NCBI GenBank assembly: GCA_965221765.1
Contig: OZ244911.1
Location: 2,418,001 to 2,482,000, forward strand
Length of the DNA: 64,000 bases
DNA from: Bin25 sp965221765
Lineage (GTDB): Bacteria; Bacteroidota; Bacteroidia; Flavobacteriales; Flavobacteriaceae
Reading direction: 5' to 3'
The translations under genes and the position numbers were made by a program. Below the pieces are notes generated by a model. That model saw only the letters and a program-made list of their open reading frames with translations. It had not been told where the DNA came from and made no database searches. This document shows, in pieces, positions 1 to 9,449 of this stretch (position 1 is the first letter of the stretch; every line of letters starts with the position of its first letter).

Positions 1-820
1 TGGCTCTTTCAAGAACTTTTTGAGGGGGCATGTCTGAATTAGCATATAATCCATGAATTAATGTCCCTAAAAAAGAATCGCCTGCACCAACCGTATCAAG
101 GGGGTTGATCTGAAATCCATTATCCGAATAAAACCGTTGATTGAAATACAATATCGCTCCGGCACTTCCTAATGTCACACAGATATGTCTTAGACTTGTT
201 TTATGGATTAGTTCCTTTATTTGGCTATTTAAATTTCGAGTAGTCAATCGGTAATATCGACCCAATATTTTTAGTTCTTGATCATTGCATTTTAAAAAAT
301 TTGTTTTTTCAATCAAGGCTTTAATCAAACACTGATTATAGTATGGGGCTCTTAAATTGATGTCAAAAATATTGTTCTTAGCTAGGCTCAGCAGTTTAGT
401 AAGTGTTTGACGGCTTTGTATATTTCGTGAAGAAAGACTTCCAAAAATAAAGGCTTTAGATTTCGATACTAAGTGTTTTAAATTATTTGAATACTCAATA
501 TAATCCCAAGCAACATTTGGTAAAATATGGTATCTAGGATGACCATTATTCAATTCTACTTTAACTCTTCTTGTTGCGAATTTTTTATCCATTTGAATAA
601 AATCAGTTGGTATGTTTTGATCTTGCAAAAAAGAGATGGCCTTTTTTCCATCGGAATCATTTCCAACCCTTGATACTAAAATACAAGGATGATTCAATGA
701 GTGAATCTTTTGGACAACATTAAATGGGGCTCCCCCTATTAATCTTTTATTTGGAAAAATATCATACAGAATTTCACCATAACAGATGATTGGTGTTGAG
801 ATTTTTGAATCAAAATTCAA
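1..820 (-). CDS. PfkB-family sugar kinase, C-terminus cut by the window edge
   Basis: ATP-dependent carbohydrate kinase of the PfkB/ribokinase superfamily. The minus-strand frame shows the N-terminal GGAPFNV motif and the C-terminal DTVGAGDSFLGTL motif, whose Asp is the catalytic base and whose GAGD forms the anion hole. About 273 residues are present; the last ~25 lie outside the window. No ATG precedes the conserved N-terminus: a TAA lies 15 bases upstream, so the best start is TTG at 820. It follows the SCP2 gene by only 7 bases, so the two are probably co-transcribed. A fructokinase-like role is typical of such short Bacteroidota PfkB proteins, but the substrate cannot be read from sequence. 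Confidence 0.85.
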   Translation of the reverse strand, partial: MNFDSKISTPIICYGEILYDIFPNKRLIGGAPFNVVQKIHSLNHPCILVSRVGNDSDGKKAISFLQDQNIPTDFIQMDKKFATRRVKVELNNGHPRYHILPNVAWDYIEYSNNLKHLVSKSKAFIFGSLSSRNIQSRQTLTKLLSLAKNNIFDINLRAPYYNQCLIKALIEKTNFLKCNDQELKILGRYYRLTTRNLNSQIKELIHKTSLRHICVTLGSAGAILYFNQRFYSDNGFQINPLDTVGAGDSFLGTLIHGLYANSDMPPQKVLERA

Positions 821-827
821 ACCATCT

Positions 828-1130
828 TTAGCTTAAAAAGTTTTTTAATTGAAGGGCCATGGACCTATCGCCCTTTATTTTGATTTTTCTTGTAAAGATG
901 GCCTTCATTGGATTTAATTTTCCTTCTCTAATCTCTTTAATAGTTTTAGGGGTAACGTGGATTTCACAATCGGCCGAAATATCTTCTTGAATTAATTGAT
1001 TAATTCCTGATGTTCCATCAATAACAACAATTGGATAGCCCTTGACAACCATTTTGAGTTTACCGTCAATCGGTTTTGACTGCTCTACTTTGGCTTGTAA
1101 TGCCTCAACAACTTTTTGAAATTCTTCCAT
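828..1130 (-). CDS. SCP2 sterol-binding domain protein
   Basis: A 100-residue protein that is a single small SCP2-like (sterol carrier protein 2) domain. It has the alternating strand/helix pattern with 'DGKLKMVVKGYPIVVIDG' near residues 22-39 and a C-terminal 'GDRSMALQLKNFLS' helix. SCP2 domains bind lipids or acyl chains in a hydrophobic tunnel; stand-alone bacterial versions have no settled role. It is the first gene of a minus-strand pair with the PfkB kinase and is divergent from sucA across a 225-base gap. Start ATG, stop TAA. The family call is good; the function is open. Confidence 0.75.
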   Translation of the reverse strand: MEEFQKVVEALQAKVEQSKPIDGKLKMVVKGYPIVVIDGTSGINQLIQEDISADCEIHVTPKTIKEIREGKLNPMKAIFTRKIKIKGDRSMALQLKNFLS

Positions 1131-1355
1131 ATTTTATTTTGATTTTTAAGGTTTTAAATTTAGAATTCTATTTAACTATGTAGATAGTTGAACTTTTCAA
1201 GTGAATGGGTCTCATGAATTATGGTTTCTTCATTTTAATCGATATTTTAAACCAATAAAGGATATAATCGTTGGTTTAGTCCGCTGTAATATAACAAAAT
1301 CTACTTGTTAGATTCCAAATTCGTTAATTTCGGTCAATAATTCGTTTACCATCCA

Positions 1356-4289
1356 ATGGATAAATACTCTTTTTTAAATGCCGTTCATAGTTCATTTTTT
1401 GAACAACAATACCAACAGTATCTAGAAAATCCTGACTCAATAGAACCCTCTTGGCGAGCTTTTTTTCAAGGTTATGATTTTGGAATAGAACAACCTGGTG
1501 ATCAACAAGTCATTGAACCCCATCAAAATAATTCATTTCAAAATAACTCGGCCAATGGTTCTCTCCAACCCCCTGCTCAAGCCGCTAACGCTATTATAGA
1601 AGAATCTCCTTTAATCAAAACAGCCACCGTCAGAACTCCGAGTCCTCAAGAGTCTCAAACCAAATTAGATGAGACCGCTTCTAAGGATGCTACAGAAAAT
1701 GTAATGAAAGAGTTTCAAGTGATTAATTTAATCCATGATTATCGAAATCGAGGACATTTATTTACAAAAACAAATCCTGTAAGAAAACGAAGAGCCTACT
1801 TTCCATCATTGGATATTGAAAATTTCGGTCTTACAAAAATGGACCTACGAAAAAAATTCAAAGCAGGAGAAATGCTTGGCATTGGGACCTCGACCTTGGA
1901 AAAAATACTCGAACATCTCGAATCGATTTATTGTGAGGCCATTGGTATCGAATATCTCTACCTGCGCAGTGGACGAAAAATGAAATTCATTGAAGATTAT
2001 ATCCACCAAAATGAAAACAGAACCATTTTTAGTGCCAGTCAAAAAATTGAAATTCTCAAAAAATTAAATCAAGCTGTGGCTTTTGAAAGTTTTTTACATC
2101 GAAAATATGTGGGTGAAAAACGGTTTTCTCTAGAAGGAGGAGAGTCTCTCATTGCTGCCCTCGATGCGATTATAGAAACAGGGGCAGATCACGGAGTGAT
2201 TGATTTTGTTGTGGGAATGGCACACCGCGGGCGTTTAAATGTGCTAGCCAATGTTTTTGGTAAACCACCTAAAGATATTTTTAATGAATTTGAACAAAAA
2301 GATTATCAAGATAGTTCGTTTGACGGCGATGTAAAATATCATTTGGGATGGACCTCCAACCGTTTAACCAAAAAAAGCAAACGAGTAAATCTTACTCTAG
2401 CGCCAAATCCATCCCATCTAGAATCTGTAGGCTCTATCGTCCAAGGAATTGCGCGTTCAAAAATCGATAAAGAATTCCATCGAGATAAAACTAAAGTCGT
2501 TTCGATCCTTATCCATGGTGATGCGGCGATCGCTGGACAAGGTTTGGCTTATGAACTCGTTCAAATGGCCAATCTCAAAGGCTATCAAGTCGGTGGCACT
2601 GTTCATATTATTGTCAATAATCAAATTGGATTTACGACCGATTATCAAGATGGTCGATCTAGTACTTATTGCACCGATGTCGCCAAAGTAACTCGATCCT
2701 TGGTATTGCATGTCAATGCAGATAATGTTGAAGCCGTCGTGCATGCTGCTATATTTGCTGCAAAATATCGCAATCGATTTCAATCCGATGTTTTTATTGA
2801 TTTACTAGGTTATCGAAAATATGGTCATAACGAAGGGGATGAGCCTCGATTTACACAACCTCAATTATACAAAGTCATTGCCAAGCATCCGAATCCAAAA
2901 GATATTTATGTACAAAAATTAATACGAGAAAACTATTTAAATGAAAAAGAACTGAAATCCATTGAGCATCAATATGAAACTTATCTTTCTGATCGGCATG
3001 AAGATTCAAGAAAAGATGAAATAGGACCAGTAGTCACTGCTTTTATGGAAAATGAATGGAAGGCCTATCAACACGTGGAAGAAGAGGGAACCATGGTTGA
3101 TATCGAAACTAGTATTGATGATCAATCATATCAATTGATTGGGAAAGCCCTTACCAAACTGCCTGAGGATAATACATTTTTGAGACAGATTTTACGGTTG
3201 ATGAAAGATCGCAAGAAGATGTTGTTTGAATCTCACAAAATTGACTGGGCCACAGCCGAACACTTGGCTTATGGCTCGCTTTTACTAGAAAACCATAATG
3301 TTAGGATTTCTGGTCAAGATGTTGAAAGGGGGACCTTTTCACATCGTCATGGCATCATTAAAAGTGAAGAAGCTGAAATTGAAATTATACAACTCAATGA
3401 GATAAAAACGCATCATCAAGGTACATTCAATATTTATAATTCTTTACTATCAGAATATGGTGTTTTAGGATTTGAATATGGCTATGCTCTGAATGATCCC
3501 AATACCTTGACTATTTGGGAAGCTCAATTTGGTGATTTTGCTAATGGGGCTCAAATTATCATTGACCAATATCTAACCTCAGCTGAAGCCAAATGGAAAG
3601 TTCAAAATGGACTAGTCCTCTACTTACCACATGGATATGAAGGACAAGGGGCTGAACATTCATCTGGACGTATTGAACGTTTTTTACAACTCTGTGCTAG
3701 AGGCAATATCTGCATTGCCAATTGCTCTACACCTGCTAACTTTTTTCATTTATTGCGAAGACAAATGAAAGTCGAATACCGAAAACCTCTGATTATTTTC
3801 ACCCCTAAAAGTTTGTTGAGAAATCCCCTAGTCATTTCGGATAAAAGTGAGTTTTTGTCTGGATATTTCAAACGCATCATTGTTGATGAATTAGTCAAAC
3901 CAAGCGAGTGTAAAACATTGGTTTTTTGTATGGGTAAATTTTATTATGATTTATTGGCTGAAAGAGAAAAAAGAAAACGTTTTGATGTGGCTTTGGTACG
4001 ATTAGAACAAATTTACCCACTGCCTAAAACTGAAATTCGAGATGTTTTAAAGCAGTACCATCAAACCAAAGATATTGTTTGGGCACAAGAAGAGCCAAGA
4101 AATATGGGCGTATGGGCCTTTTTACTAATGCGCTTAGAAGAAGCTAGACATTTTAGACCGGTCACAAGAAGGTTCTATAGCTCCACGGCCTCAGGAAATA
4201 AAGCTCGTTATTCCAAACGTCAAAATCAAATCCTAAATTCGGTGTTTGATCCATCAATCGATATCTTTGCTCTCACGGTTCATTCATAG
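1356..4289 (+). CDS. sucA: 2-oxoglutarate dehydrogenase E1 component
   Basis: Thiamine-diphosphate-dependent decarboxylase that starts the 2-oxoglutarate dehydrogenase complex of the TCA cycle. 977 residues, slightly longer than the E. coli enzyme. Visible hallmarks are the N-terminal 'FFEQQYQQYLENPDSIEPSWRAFF' E2-contact segment, the substrate-pocket block 'DFVVGMAHRGRLNVLAN', 'GDVKYHLG', 'LAPNPSHLE', the ThDP/Mg block 'IHGDAAIAGQG' with 'VNNQIGFTT', and the C-terminal transketolase-like 'HGYEGQGAEHSSGRIERFLQL'. There is a low-complexity linker at residues 55-105. sucB follows 56 bases downstream, so the two form an operon; the E3 gene is not in the window. Confidence 0.97.
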   Translation: MDKYSFLNAVHSSFFEQQYQQYLENPDSIEPSWRAFFQGYDFGIEQPGDQQVIEPHQNNSFQNNSANGSLQPPAQAANAIIEESPLIKTATVRTPSPQESQTKLDETASKDATENVMKEFQVINLIHDYRNRGHLFTKTNPVRKRRAYFPSLDIENFGLTKMDLRKKFKAGEMLGIGTSTLEKILEHLESIYCEAIGIEYLYLRSGRKMKFIEDYIHQNENRTIFSASQKIEILKKLNQAVAFESFLHRKYVGEKRFSLEGGESLIAALDAIIETGADHGVIDFVVGMAHRGRLNVLANVFGKPPKDIFNEFEQKDYQDSSFDGDVKYHLGWTSNRLTKKSKRVNLTLAPNPSHLESVGSIVQGIARSKIDKEFHRDKTKVVSILIHGDAAIAGQGLAYELVQMANLKGYQVGGTVHIIVNNQIGFTTDYQDGRSSTYCTDVAKVTRSLVLHVNADNVEAVVHAAIFAAKYRNRFQSDVFIDLLGYRKYGHNEGDEPRFTQPQLYKVIAKHPNPKDIYVQKLIRENYLNEKELKSIEHQYETYLSDRHEDSRKDEIGPVVTAFMENEWKAYQHVEEEGTMVDIETSIDDQSYQLIGKALTKLPEDNTFLRQILRLMKDRKKMLFESHKIDWATAEHLAYGSLLLENHNVRISGQDVERGTFSHRHGIIKSEEAEIEIIQLNEIKTHHQGTFNIYNSLLSEYGVLGFEYGYALNDPNTLTIWEAQFGDFANGAQIIIDQYLTSAEAKWKVQNGLVLYLPHGYEGQGAEHSSGRIERFLQLCARGNICIANCSTPANFFHLLRRQMKVEYRKPLIIFTPKSLLRNPLVISDKSEFLSGYFKRIIVDELVKPSECKTLVFCMGKFYYDLLAEREKRKRFDVALVRLEQIYPLPKTEIRDVLKQYHQTKDIVWAQEEPRNMGVWAFLLMRLEEARHFRPVTRRFYSSTASGNKARYSKRQNQILNSVFDPSIDIFALTVHS

Positions 4290-4345
4290 GAATGAATTTT
4301 GTTCATTATTAACCTCTCTATAGTTCAATCATTAATCTCTCAAAA

Positions 4346-5638
4346 ATGCTCGTTGAAGTCAAAGCTCCCTCACCCGGCGAATCCGTTTCGGAAATCGAAA
4401 TTGCCCAATTATTGGTATCCAATGGTGATTTTGTAGAAAAAAATCAACTTATCGCAGAGTTGGATTCAGATAAAGCCACGCTAGAATTATATTCTGAAGC
4501 AAGCGGTATCATTCAATTTAATGTTTCAGAAGGCGATACCATCAATGTGGGTGATATTGTATGTAAAATTGATTCATCCATTCAAGCTCCATTATCGGTT
4601 GAACCTCAAACATCGAATTCTCAGCCTACCATTACTCAACCCTCATCCCAACCAACCCCTGGTCTTCCAACCGTTGAATCTCTATCGAGTTCAACCGCAG
4701 TCACTTCCGATAGTGCTACTCAAAATAAACCATCCATTCAACCCATCTCAAGAAATAATTCAGTACCTATTCCTTCACCAGCTGCTAAAAAGATTTTGGC
4801 CGAAAAAGGAATCCCTACCAATCAAGTTATTGGATCAGGTAAAGATGGTCGAATTACTAAAGAAGATGCCATCAAAGCCGTTCCTTCGATGGGTACGCCA
4901 CCACCGGGAATCGAACGTTCTTCAACAAGTAAAAAACTCAGTTCACTGAGACGAAAAATCGCTCAACGATTAGTTGATGTTAAAAATCAAACGGCCATGT
5001 TGACCACATTCAACGAAGTCGACATGGAAGCTATTTTTGAATTAAGAAAACAATACAAAGAACCCTTTTTTGAAAAACACGGCGTAAAACTTGGATTTAT
5101 GAGTTTTTTCACCAAAGCAGTGGTTGCAGGTCTAAAAGAATTTCCCGATGTGAATTCAATGATTGATCACGATTATAAAATCACTCACGATTATTACGAT
5201 ATTTCAATTGCTGTTTCTGGACCTCGTGGACTTTTAGTACCAGTGGTTCGCAATGCAGAATTGCTTTCATTTGCTGAAATTGAACAGGAAATCGTTCGAT
5301 TGGCCACCAAAGCAAGAGAAGGACAATTAACAATTGATGAAATGACAGGAGGAACCTTTACCATTACCAATGGAGGGATTTTTGGTTCGATGCTATCAAC
5401 GCCCATTATCAATCCCCCTCAATCAGCTATTTTGGGAATGCACAATATCATATCAAGACCCGTGGTGGTCGATAATCAAATCGTTATCAAACCCATGATG
5501 TATTTAGCTGTTTCCTACGATCATCGATTGATTGATGGAAAAGAGTCAGTCGGATTTTTGGTTAAAATCAAAGAAAATCTCGAACAACCAGTTGAATTGT
5601 TAATGGGGGGAAATGAATATCAAGCTCTTGGTTTATAG
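4346..5638 (+). CDS. sucB: Dihydrolipoyl succinyltransferase (E2 of 2-oxoglutarate dehydrogenase)
   Basis: E2 core enzyme transferring succinyl groups from lipoate to CoA. 430 residues with three modules. The N-terminal lipoyl domain has 'DSDKA', where K43 would carry lipoate. A Ser/Thr/Pro-rich linker spans about 75-140. The peripheral subunit-binding domain is 'SPAAKKILAEKGI...GRITKEDA' near 145-180, followed by the catalytic domain. The catalytic HxxxDG is at H393-D397 ('SYDHRLIDGKE'). It directly follows sucA. Its last 19 bases overlap the convergent protease gene on the other strand. No terminator is seen at this convergence. Confidence 0.97.
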   Translation: MLVEVKAPSPGESVSEIEIAQLLVSNGDFVEKNQLIAELDSDKATLELYSEASGIIQFNVSEGDTINVGDIVCKIDSSIQAPLSVEPQTSNSQPTITQPSSQPTPGLPTVESLSSSTAVTSDSATQNKPSIQPISRNNSVPIPSPAAKKILAEKGIPTNQVIGSGKDGRITKEDAIKAVPSMGTPPPGIERSSTSKKLSSLRRKIAQRLVDVKNQTAMLTTFNEVDMEAIFELRKQYKEPFFEKHGVKLGFMSFFTKAVVAGLKEFPDVNSMIDHDYKITHDYYDISIAVSGPRGLLVPVVRNAELLSFAEIEQEIVRLATKAREGQLTIDEMTGGTFTITNGGIFGSMLSTPIINPPQSAILGMHNIISRPVVVDNQIVIKPMMYLAVSYDHRLIDGKESVGFLVKIKENLEQPVELLMGGNEYQALGL

Positions 5639-6042
5639 TTAAATCGGAGTATCATGGCGTTATAATCTATTTGAGCCCCTATTTGTTTTAAAAACTCTCC
5701 CCCTATAATAACATCAATAGATTCGCATTTGTTTTTGGTCAATTCTTGATTGATAATACGCATATCCAGGAGTACCAAATGGTGTTTTCCTACATTAAAT
5801 CTTCCTAGTTTTAAATCACACATTGAAGTTGGGGTTGCCGAGATATTTTGACCATTAACCATCAATGCTTCAATCGATTGACCTAAAGATTGAATATCAA
5901 AATACTTCATTTTTTGTTGATTAACACAACAAACAGAGGCCCCCGTATCAATTAAAAAAATTCCTTTTTTATAATTGATTTTTCCTTTAGTCAATAGATG
6001 TTTTGTTTTGGTGTATCGTAATTTTGACGTTCCTTTTTTCAA
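5620..6042 (-). CDS. Retropepsin-like aspartic protease
   Basis: 140 residues with the catalytic signature 'FLIDTGASVCCV' (DTGA, around D32) and a C-terminal 'VIIGGEFLKQIGAQIDY', which matches the Ile-Gly-Gly/flap-partner segment of retropepsin-type single-domain aspartic proteases. Such proteins act as homodimers, each subunit giving one Asp. No signal peptide or membrane segment is visible, so it is probably cytosolic. The only usable start is TTG at 6042, because no ATG/GTG lies between it and the upstream in-frame stop. It is divergent from tatD and convergent, overlapping by 19 bases, with sucB. The substrate is unknown. Confidence 0.75.
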   Translation of the reverse strand: MKKGTSKLRYTKTKHLLTKGKINYKKGIFLIDTGASVCCVNQQKMKYFDIQSLGQSIEALMVNGQNISATPTSMCDLKLGRFNVGKHHLVLLDMRIINQELTKNKCESIDVIIGGEFLKQIGAQIDYNAMILRFNYKPRA

Positions 6043-6088
6043 AATAAAATCTTGTCTTTCTGAACTTAAACCAAAAGTATTCTAACTT

Positions 6089-6856
6089 ATGCATCTAGTC
6101 GATACCCATACGCATCTTTATCTCAAAGAATTTGATCATGATATCAATCAAGTGATTCAAAGAGCCCATGATAACCAAATCAAACAGTTTTTTCTTCCTT
6201 GTATTTCTTCAATACATATTGACTCCATGTATCGACTTGAAAAGCAGTTTCCAAATCAAATAAAATTGATGATGGGACTTCATCCTTGTTCTGTCTCTAA
6301 AGATTATAAAGCAGAATTAAAGTTGATAAAAACCCAATTAGAAAAAAGATCATTTTATGCCATTGGAGAAATTGGATTGGACTATTATTGGTCAAAAAAA
6401 TTCATGAAAGAACAAATAGAGGCTTTAGAAAAACAAATCCTATGGGCCATCAATTATGATTTACCAATTGTATTACATACAAGAGAAAGTTTTAATGAGG
6501 TTTATGAGATCATCAAAAAATACCATCGGCCCTCATTAAAAGGCGTTTTTCATTGTTTTACTGGATCCCTAGACCAAGCCAAAAAAGCCATACATCTCGG
6601 ATTTAAATTAGGTATTGGAGGGGTTGTTACCTATAAAAATAGCGGATTGGATAAAATTTTACATGAATTACCTATCGAGAGTATCGTTTTAGAAACCGAC
6701 GCTCCTTATTTAAGTCCTAGTCCATTTCGAGGAAAGCGAAATGAACCATCTTATTTAAAATATATCCTTGAGAAAGTATGTGACTGCTACCAACTAGATT
6801 CTAACACAATCATCAAAAAAACAACCCAAAATGTACAAGAATTATTTGGGTCTTAG
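6089..6856 (+). CDS. tatD: TatD-family metal-dependent hydrolase (DNase)
   Basis: 255-residue TIM-barrel hydrolase. Metal ligands and conserved blocks are visible: 'DTHTHLYLKEF' at residues 5-15, 'GEIGLDYYW', 'VLHTRE', 'FHCFTGS' and 'ETDAPYLSP'. TatD proteins are magnesium-dependent 3'-5' exonucleases involved in DNA repair or turnover, and some members act on D-tyrosyl-tRNA or other substrates. Length and motifs are complete. The gene stands alone, with 204 bases before the tRNA gene downstream in which I see nothing clear. Confidence 0.93.
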   Translation: MHLVDTHTHLYLKEFDHDINQVIQRAHDNQIKQFFLPCISSIHIDSMYRLEKQFPNQIKLMMGLHPCSVSKDYKAELKLIKTQLEKRSFYAIGEIGLDYYWSKKFMKEQIEALEKQILWAINYDLPIVLHTRESFNEVYEIIKKYHRPSLKGVFHCFTGSLDQAKKAIHLGFKLGIGGVVTYKNSGLDKILHELPIESIVLETDAPYLSPSPFRGKRNEPSYLKYILEKVCDCYQLDSNTIIKKTTQNVQELFGS

Positions 6857-7060
6857 GATTTTTGATTCAATAATTCCCATAAAAATTTGAACCCCATCAA
6901 TAAATTAAAAGAAATCATCTACAATCGATGCTATCACCTACCTAAATAAAGAAGTCTTTTCGCTATTGAATCAACTCTTCATATCCCTTACTCCTATACC
7001 ATCTTATGGTGAATCAACAGAAAGTCTTCGTTATTCTAATTGAAATTACATTTGCACTAT

Positions 7061-7150
7061 AGAGAGGTGGCCGAGCGGTCGAAGGCGCACGCCTGGAAAG
7101 TGTGTATTCCGATTGCATCGGAATCGAGGGTTCGAATCCCTTCCTCTCTG
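7061..7150 (+). tRNA. tRNA-Ser(GGA)
   Basis: A 90-base cloverleaf with a long variable arm. The 7-bp acceptor stem is AGAGAGG (7061-7067) with CCTCTCT (7143-7149) and discriminator G at 7150. The anticodon loop CTGGAAA gives anticodon GGA at 7095-7097, decoding UCC/UCU. The variable arm is the hairpin 'ATTCCGATTGCATCGGAAT'. The T loop is TTCGAAT. No CCA is encoded. Confidence 0.97.
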
Positions 7151-7553
7151 CGAAAAACAGCAGACTATCAAGCTGTTAATAAAATCAACAACACTAACAT
7201 CCGGTAAATCATTGGATACTAGATTAAACCTTTTCCAATACAATATTTATGAAACTTCTTGGTCTGTTAGCAAGTTTCACAATTGCATGGGTTGCAAACA
7301 CAGTTTTTGCAATCATTAGCGATGCAAAATTCACAACAATTACAACATTCTTTCATTGAATAACATAACAATCATATTTCAAAGATAAATAATCTCTACA
7401 AATTATACTATTTTATACTGAAGTCTGAACAATCTCAATAAAATCAGAGATCAGACTAACAGGCATACAATAAAATTTCAAGATTTTTTCACAGCACTCA
7501 TTTTTTTATAAAAACTACTATATTTAGAGCCAATAATTTTTAATAAACCAACC
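7151..7553. other. 403-base intergenic stretch, no gene seen
   Basis: Separates the tRNA from exbB. Short open frames here lack family features and any start context. No strong terminator hairpin and no perfect TAnnTTTG box was found. The nearest promoter-like sequence to exbB is a weak TATATTTA about 30 bases before its start. Confidence 0.5.
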
Positions 7554-8321
7554 ATGAGTAAAATGTTACTAACATTAGCCATCCTTGGACTAATGCCAAT
7601 GGCTTTTGGGTCTACACTAGTAGAGTCCATATCAGAAGAAATGGTCGCTGCCGTGGTGCAAGATGATGTGGTTACTGAAGAAACAAGCATTGGATTTACA
7701 CAAGAACTTAAAAAACGATTTATTGAGGGAGGGCCTGGTTTTATGGGTATCGTATTGGTTTGTTTGATTTTGGGACTAGCTATATCTATTGAAAGAATCA
7801 TTTATCTCAATCTTGCTACCACCAACAACAAACAATTGATCAATCAAATCGAATCAGCTATTTCCGGAGATGGTGGCGTTGAGAAAGCTAAAGAAATTTG
7901 TCAAAACACAAGAGGCCCTGTTGCATCCATATTTTTTCAAGGCCTAGATCGTTTAGACGAAGGCATTGAGAGTGCTGAAAAAGCCGTGGTGGCTTATGGT
8001 GGAGTACAAATGGGACAACTTGAAAAGAATGTTTCTTGGATTTCATTATTTATTGCTTTAGCACCTATGCTTGGGTTCATGGGAACAGTGATTGGTATGA
8101 TTCAGGCATTTGATAAAATTGAAGCCGCTGGAGATATGCAACCTTCATTAGTGGCTGGTGGTATTAAAGTAGCACTTTTGACCACAGTATTCGGATTGAT
8201 TGTAGCTATTATTTTGCAGATATTTTACAATTATATTATTGGAAAAATTGATTCTATTGTGAACAACATGGAAGATTCTTCGATTTCATTGGTTGATATT
8301 TTAGTAAAACATAAACATTAA
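7554..8321 (+). CDS. exbB: MotA/TolQ/ExbB proton channel protein
   Basis: 255-residue inner-membrane subunit of the proton-motive-force complex that energises TonB-dependent transport. It has an N-terminal signal-like hydrophobic segment (residues 3-20), a first membrane span at about 62-82, a cytoplasmic loop, and two closely spaced C-terminal spans. The family block 'WISLFIALAPMLGFMGTVIGMIQAF' spans about 162-186, followed by 'GGIKVALLTTVFGLIVAI'. It is the first gene of a tight four-gene unit (exbB, a small membrane protein, exbD, exbD), with gaps of 6, -8 and 8 bases. The N-terminal hydrophobic extension is common in Bacteroidota ExbB. Confidence 0.93.
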   Translation: MSKMLLTLAILGLMPMAFGSTLVESISEEMVAAVVQDDVVTEETSIGFTQELKKRFIEGGPGFMGIVLVCLILGLAISIERIIYLNLATTNNKQLINQIESAISGDGGVEKAKEICQNTRGPVASIFFQGLDRLDEGIESAEKAVVAYGGVQMGQLEKNVSWISLFIALAPMLGFMGTVIGMIQAFDKIEAAGDMQPSLVAGGIKVALLTTVFGLIVAIILQIFYNYIIGKIDSIVNNMEDSSISLVDILVKHKH

Positions 8322-8327
8322 GTCTCC

Positions 8328-8822
8328 ATGAGTTTTCTATCGACAGATACGGAATATGCATCAAAACCGCTAAAGGTTTTTCGAGTAGTTACTATAATCT
8401 TATCTTTTTTAGGATTGTATCTACTCTTAAGAGTACTATACATCGGCGATGAGCAGATAGAGATGGGAGCTGCAATAGGGGATTTTGGTCCGGTTTCTTC
8501 ATTTGTTGCCTTGGCCATTGGCATTTTAATTTTGATTACGGCGATCACACTTTACTTCGTATTTAGAGATATCTTTAGAGATCGAAAGACCCTTAGAAAG
8601 TCTCTTTTAGCCATTGGTTTGTTTTTAGGATTTTTTTTGATTGCCTTTTTGATTTCGTCAGGAGAAGAAACGCCTATGAAAGATAATCAAGTACTATCTG
8701 CAAGCGAATCAAGAATGGTTGAAACAGGTCTTAAATTATTTTTCATATTGGTTTTTGTAGCATTTGGTTCCATGATTTGGGGAGCAATTAGTCGCATTTT
8801 TAAATCTTCTGGCAATGCCTAG
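8328..8822 (+). CDS. Four-span membrane protein of the exbB-exbD unit, function unknown
   Basis: 164 residues with four hydrophobic segments at about 18-37, 52-74, 89-108 and 130-153. I recognise no domain. It lies 6 bases after exbB and overlaps exbD by 8 bases, so it is certainly co-translated with the proton-channel genes. Bacteroidota often have a similar anonymous membrane gene between exbB and exbD, suggesting an accessory subunit or stabiliser of the complex; that role is inferred from position only. Confidence 0.7.
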   Translation: MSFLSTDTEYASKPLKVFRVVTIILSFLGLYLLLRVLYIGDEQIEMGAAIGDFGPVSSFVALAIGILILITAITLYFVFRDIFRDRKTLRKSLLAIGLFLGFFLIAFLISSGEETPMKDNQVLSASESRMVETGLKLFFILVFVAFGSMIWGAISRIFKSSGNA

Positions 8823-9441
8823 AAAAGTATCTGATGTCAATGCAGGATCTATGGCCGATATTGCTTTTCTACTATTGATTTTCTTTCTCGTTACGACTAC
8901 AATTGAAACCGATAGTGGCATCAATCGAAAGCTCCCTCCGTTGGACCAACTAGATGATCCACCTGAAATTAAAGAGCGTAATATTTTTGAAGTAGTGGTC
9001 AATAAATACAACCAACTGCTAGTTGAAGAAAACTTGACTGAGTTAGAAGACTTACGTGGTTTGGCTGTTGAATTTTTAGATAATGGATCCGGTGAAGGTG
9101 AAGAAGCTTGTGATTATTGTCAAGGGAGTCGTGATCCTAGTTCATCAGTTAATCCCGATCGAGCGATCATATCACTCAAAAATGACCGAGAAACTTCATA
9201 TAAAGTATATATTGCGGTTCAAAATGAATTAGTGGGAGCATATAATGATTTGCGAAACAGAGAGTTCAAACGTTTATTTCCTCAAGAAGGCATCTCGTAT
9301 GTTGAAGCTCAGAATACCTACGATGATCCACGCACTGATCTTGATATTAGAGAAGAATTAAAACCAAAACTCGATCAAGTTAAAAAATTGTTTCCTCAAA
9401 AACTTTCAGAAGCTGAACCTTCTAAAGCAAATCGTAATTAG
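8815..9441 (+). CDS. exbD: ExbD/TolR-family biopolymer transport protein (first copy)
   Basis: 208 residues. The short cytoplasmic tail leads into the single membrane span 'GSMADIAFLLLIFFLVTTTI' (about 10-29) with the conserved proton-carrying Asp (D14). A periplasmic TolR-like domain follows. A Gly/Glu-rich insertion with two Cys ('GEGEEACDYCQGS', about 93-105) is unusual for the family. It overlaps the preceding membrane gene by 8 bases and is followed after 8 bases by a second exbD. ExbD couples proton flow through ExbB to TonB-type partners. Confidence 0.92.
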   Translation: MPRKVSDVNAGSMADIAFLLLIFFLVTTTIETDSGINRKLPPLDQLDDPPEIKERNIFEVVVNKYNQLLVEENLTELEDLRGLAVEFLDNGSGEGEEACDYCQGSRDPSSSVNPDRAIISLKNDRETSYKVYIAVQNELVGAYNDLRNREFKRLFPQEGISYVEAQNTYDDPRTDLDIREELKPKLDQVKKLFPQKLSEAEPSKANRN

Positions 9442-9449
9442 TCAGTACC

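Noticed and set aside
7046..7319. Open frames on both strands through the tRNA-Ser gene
   Set aside because: They are translations of the tRNA sequence.
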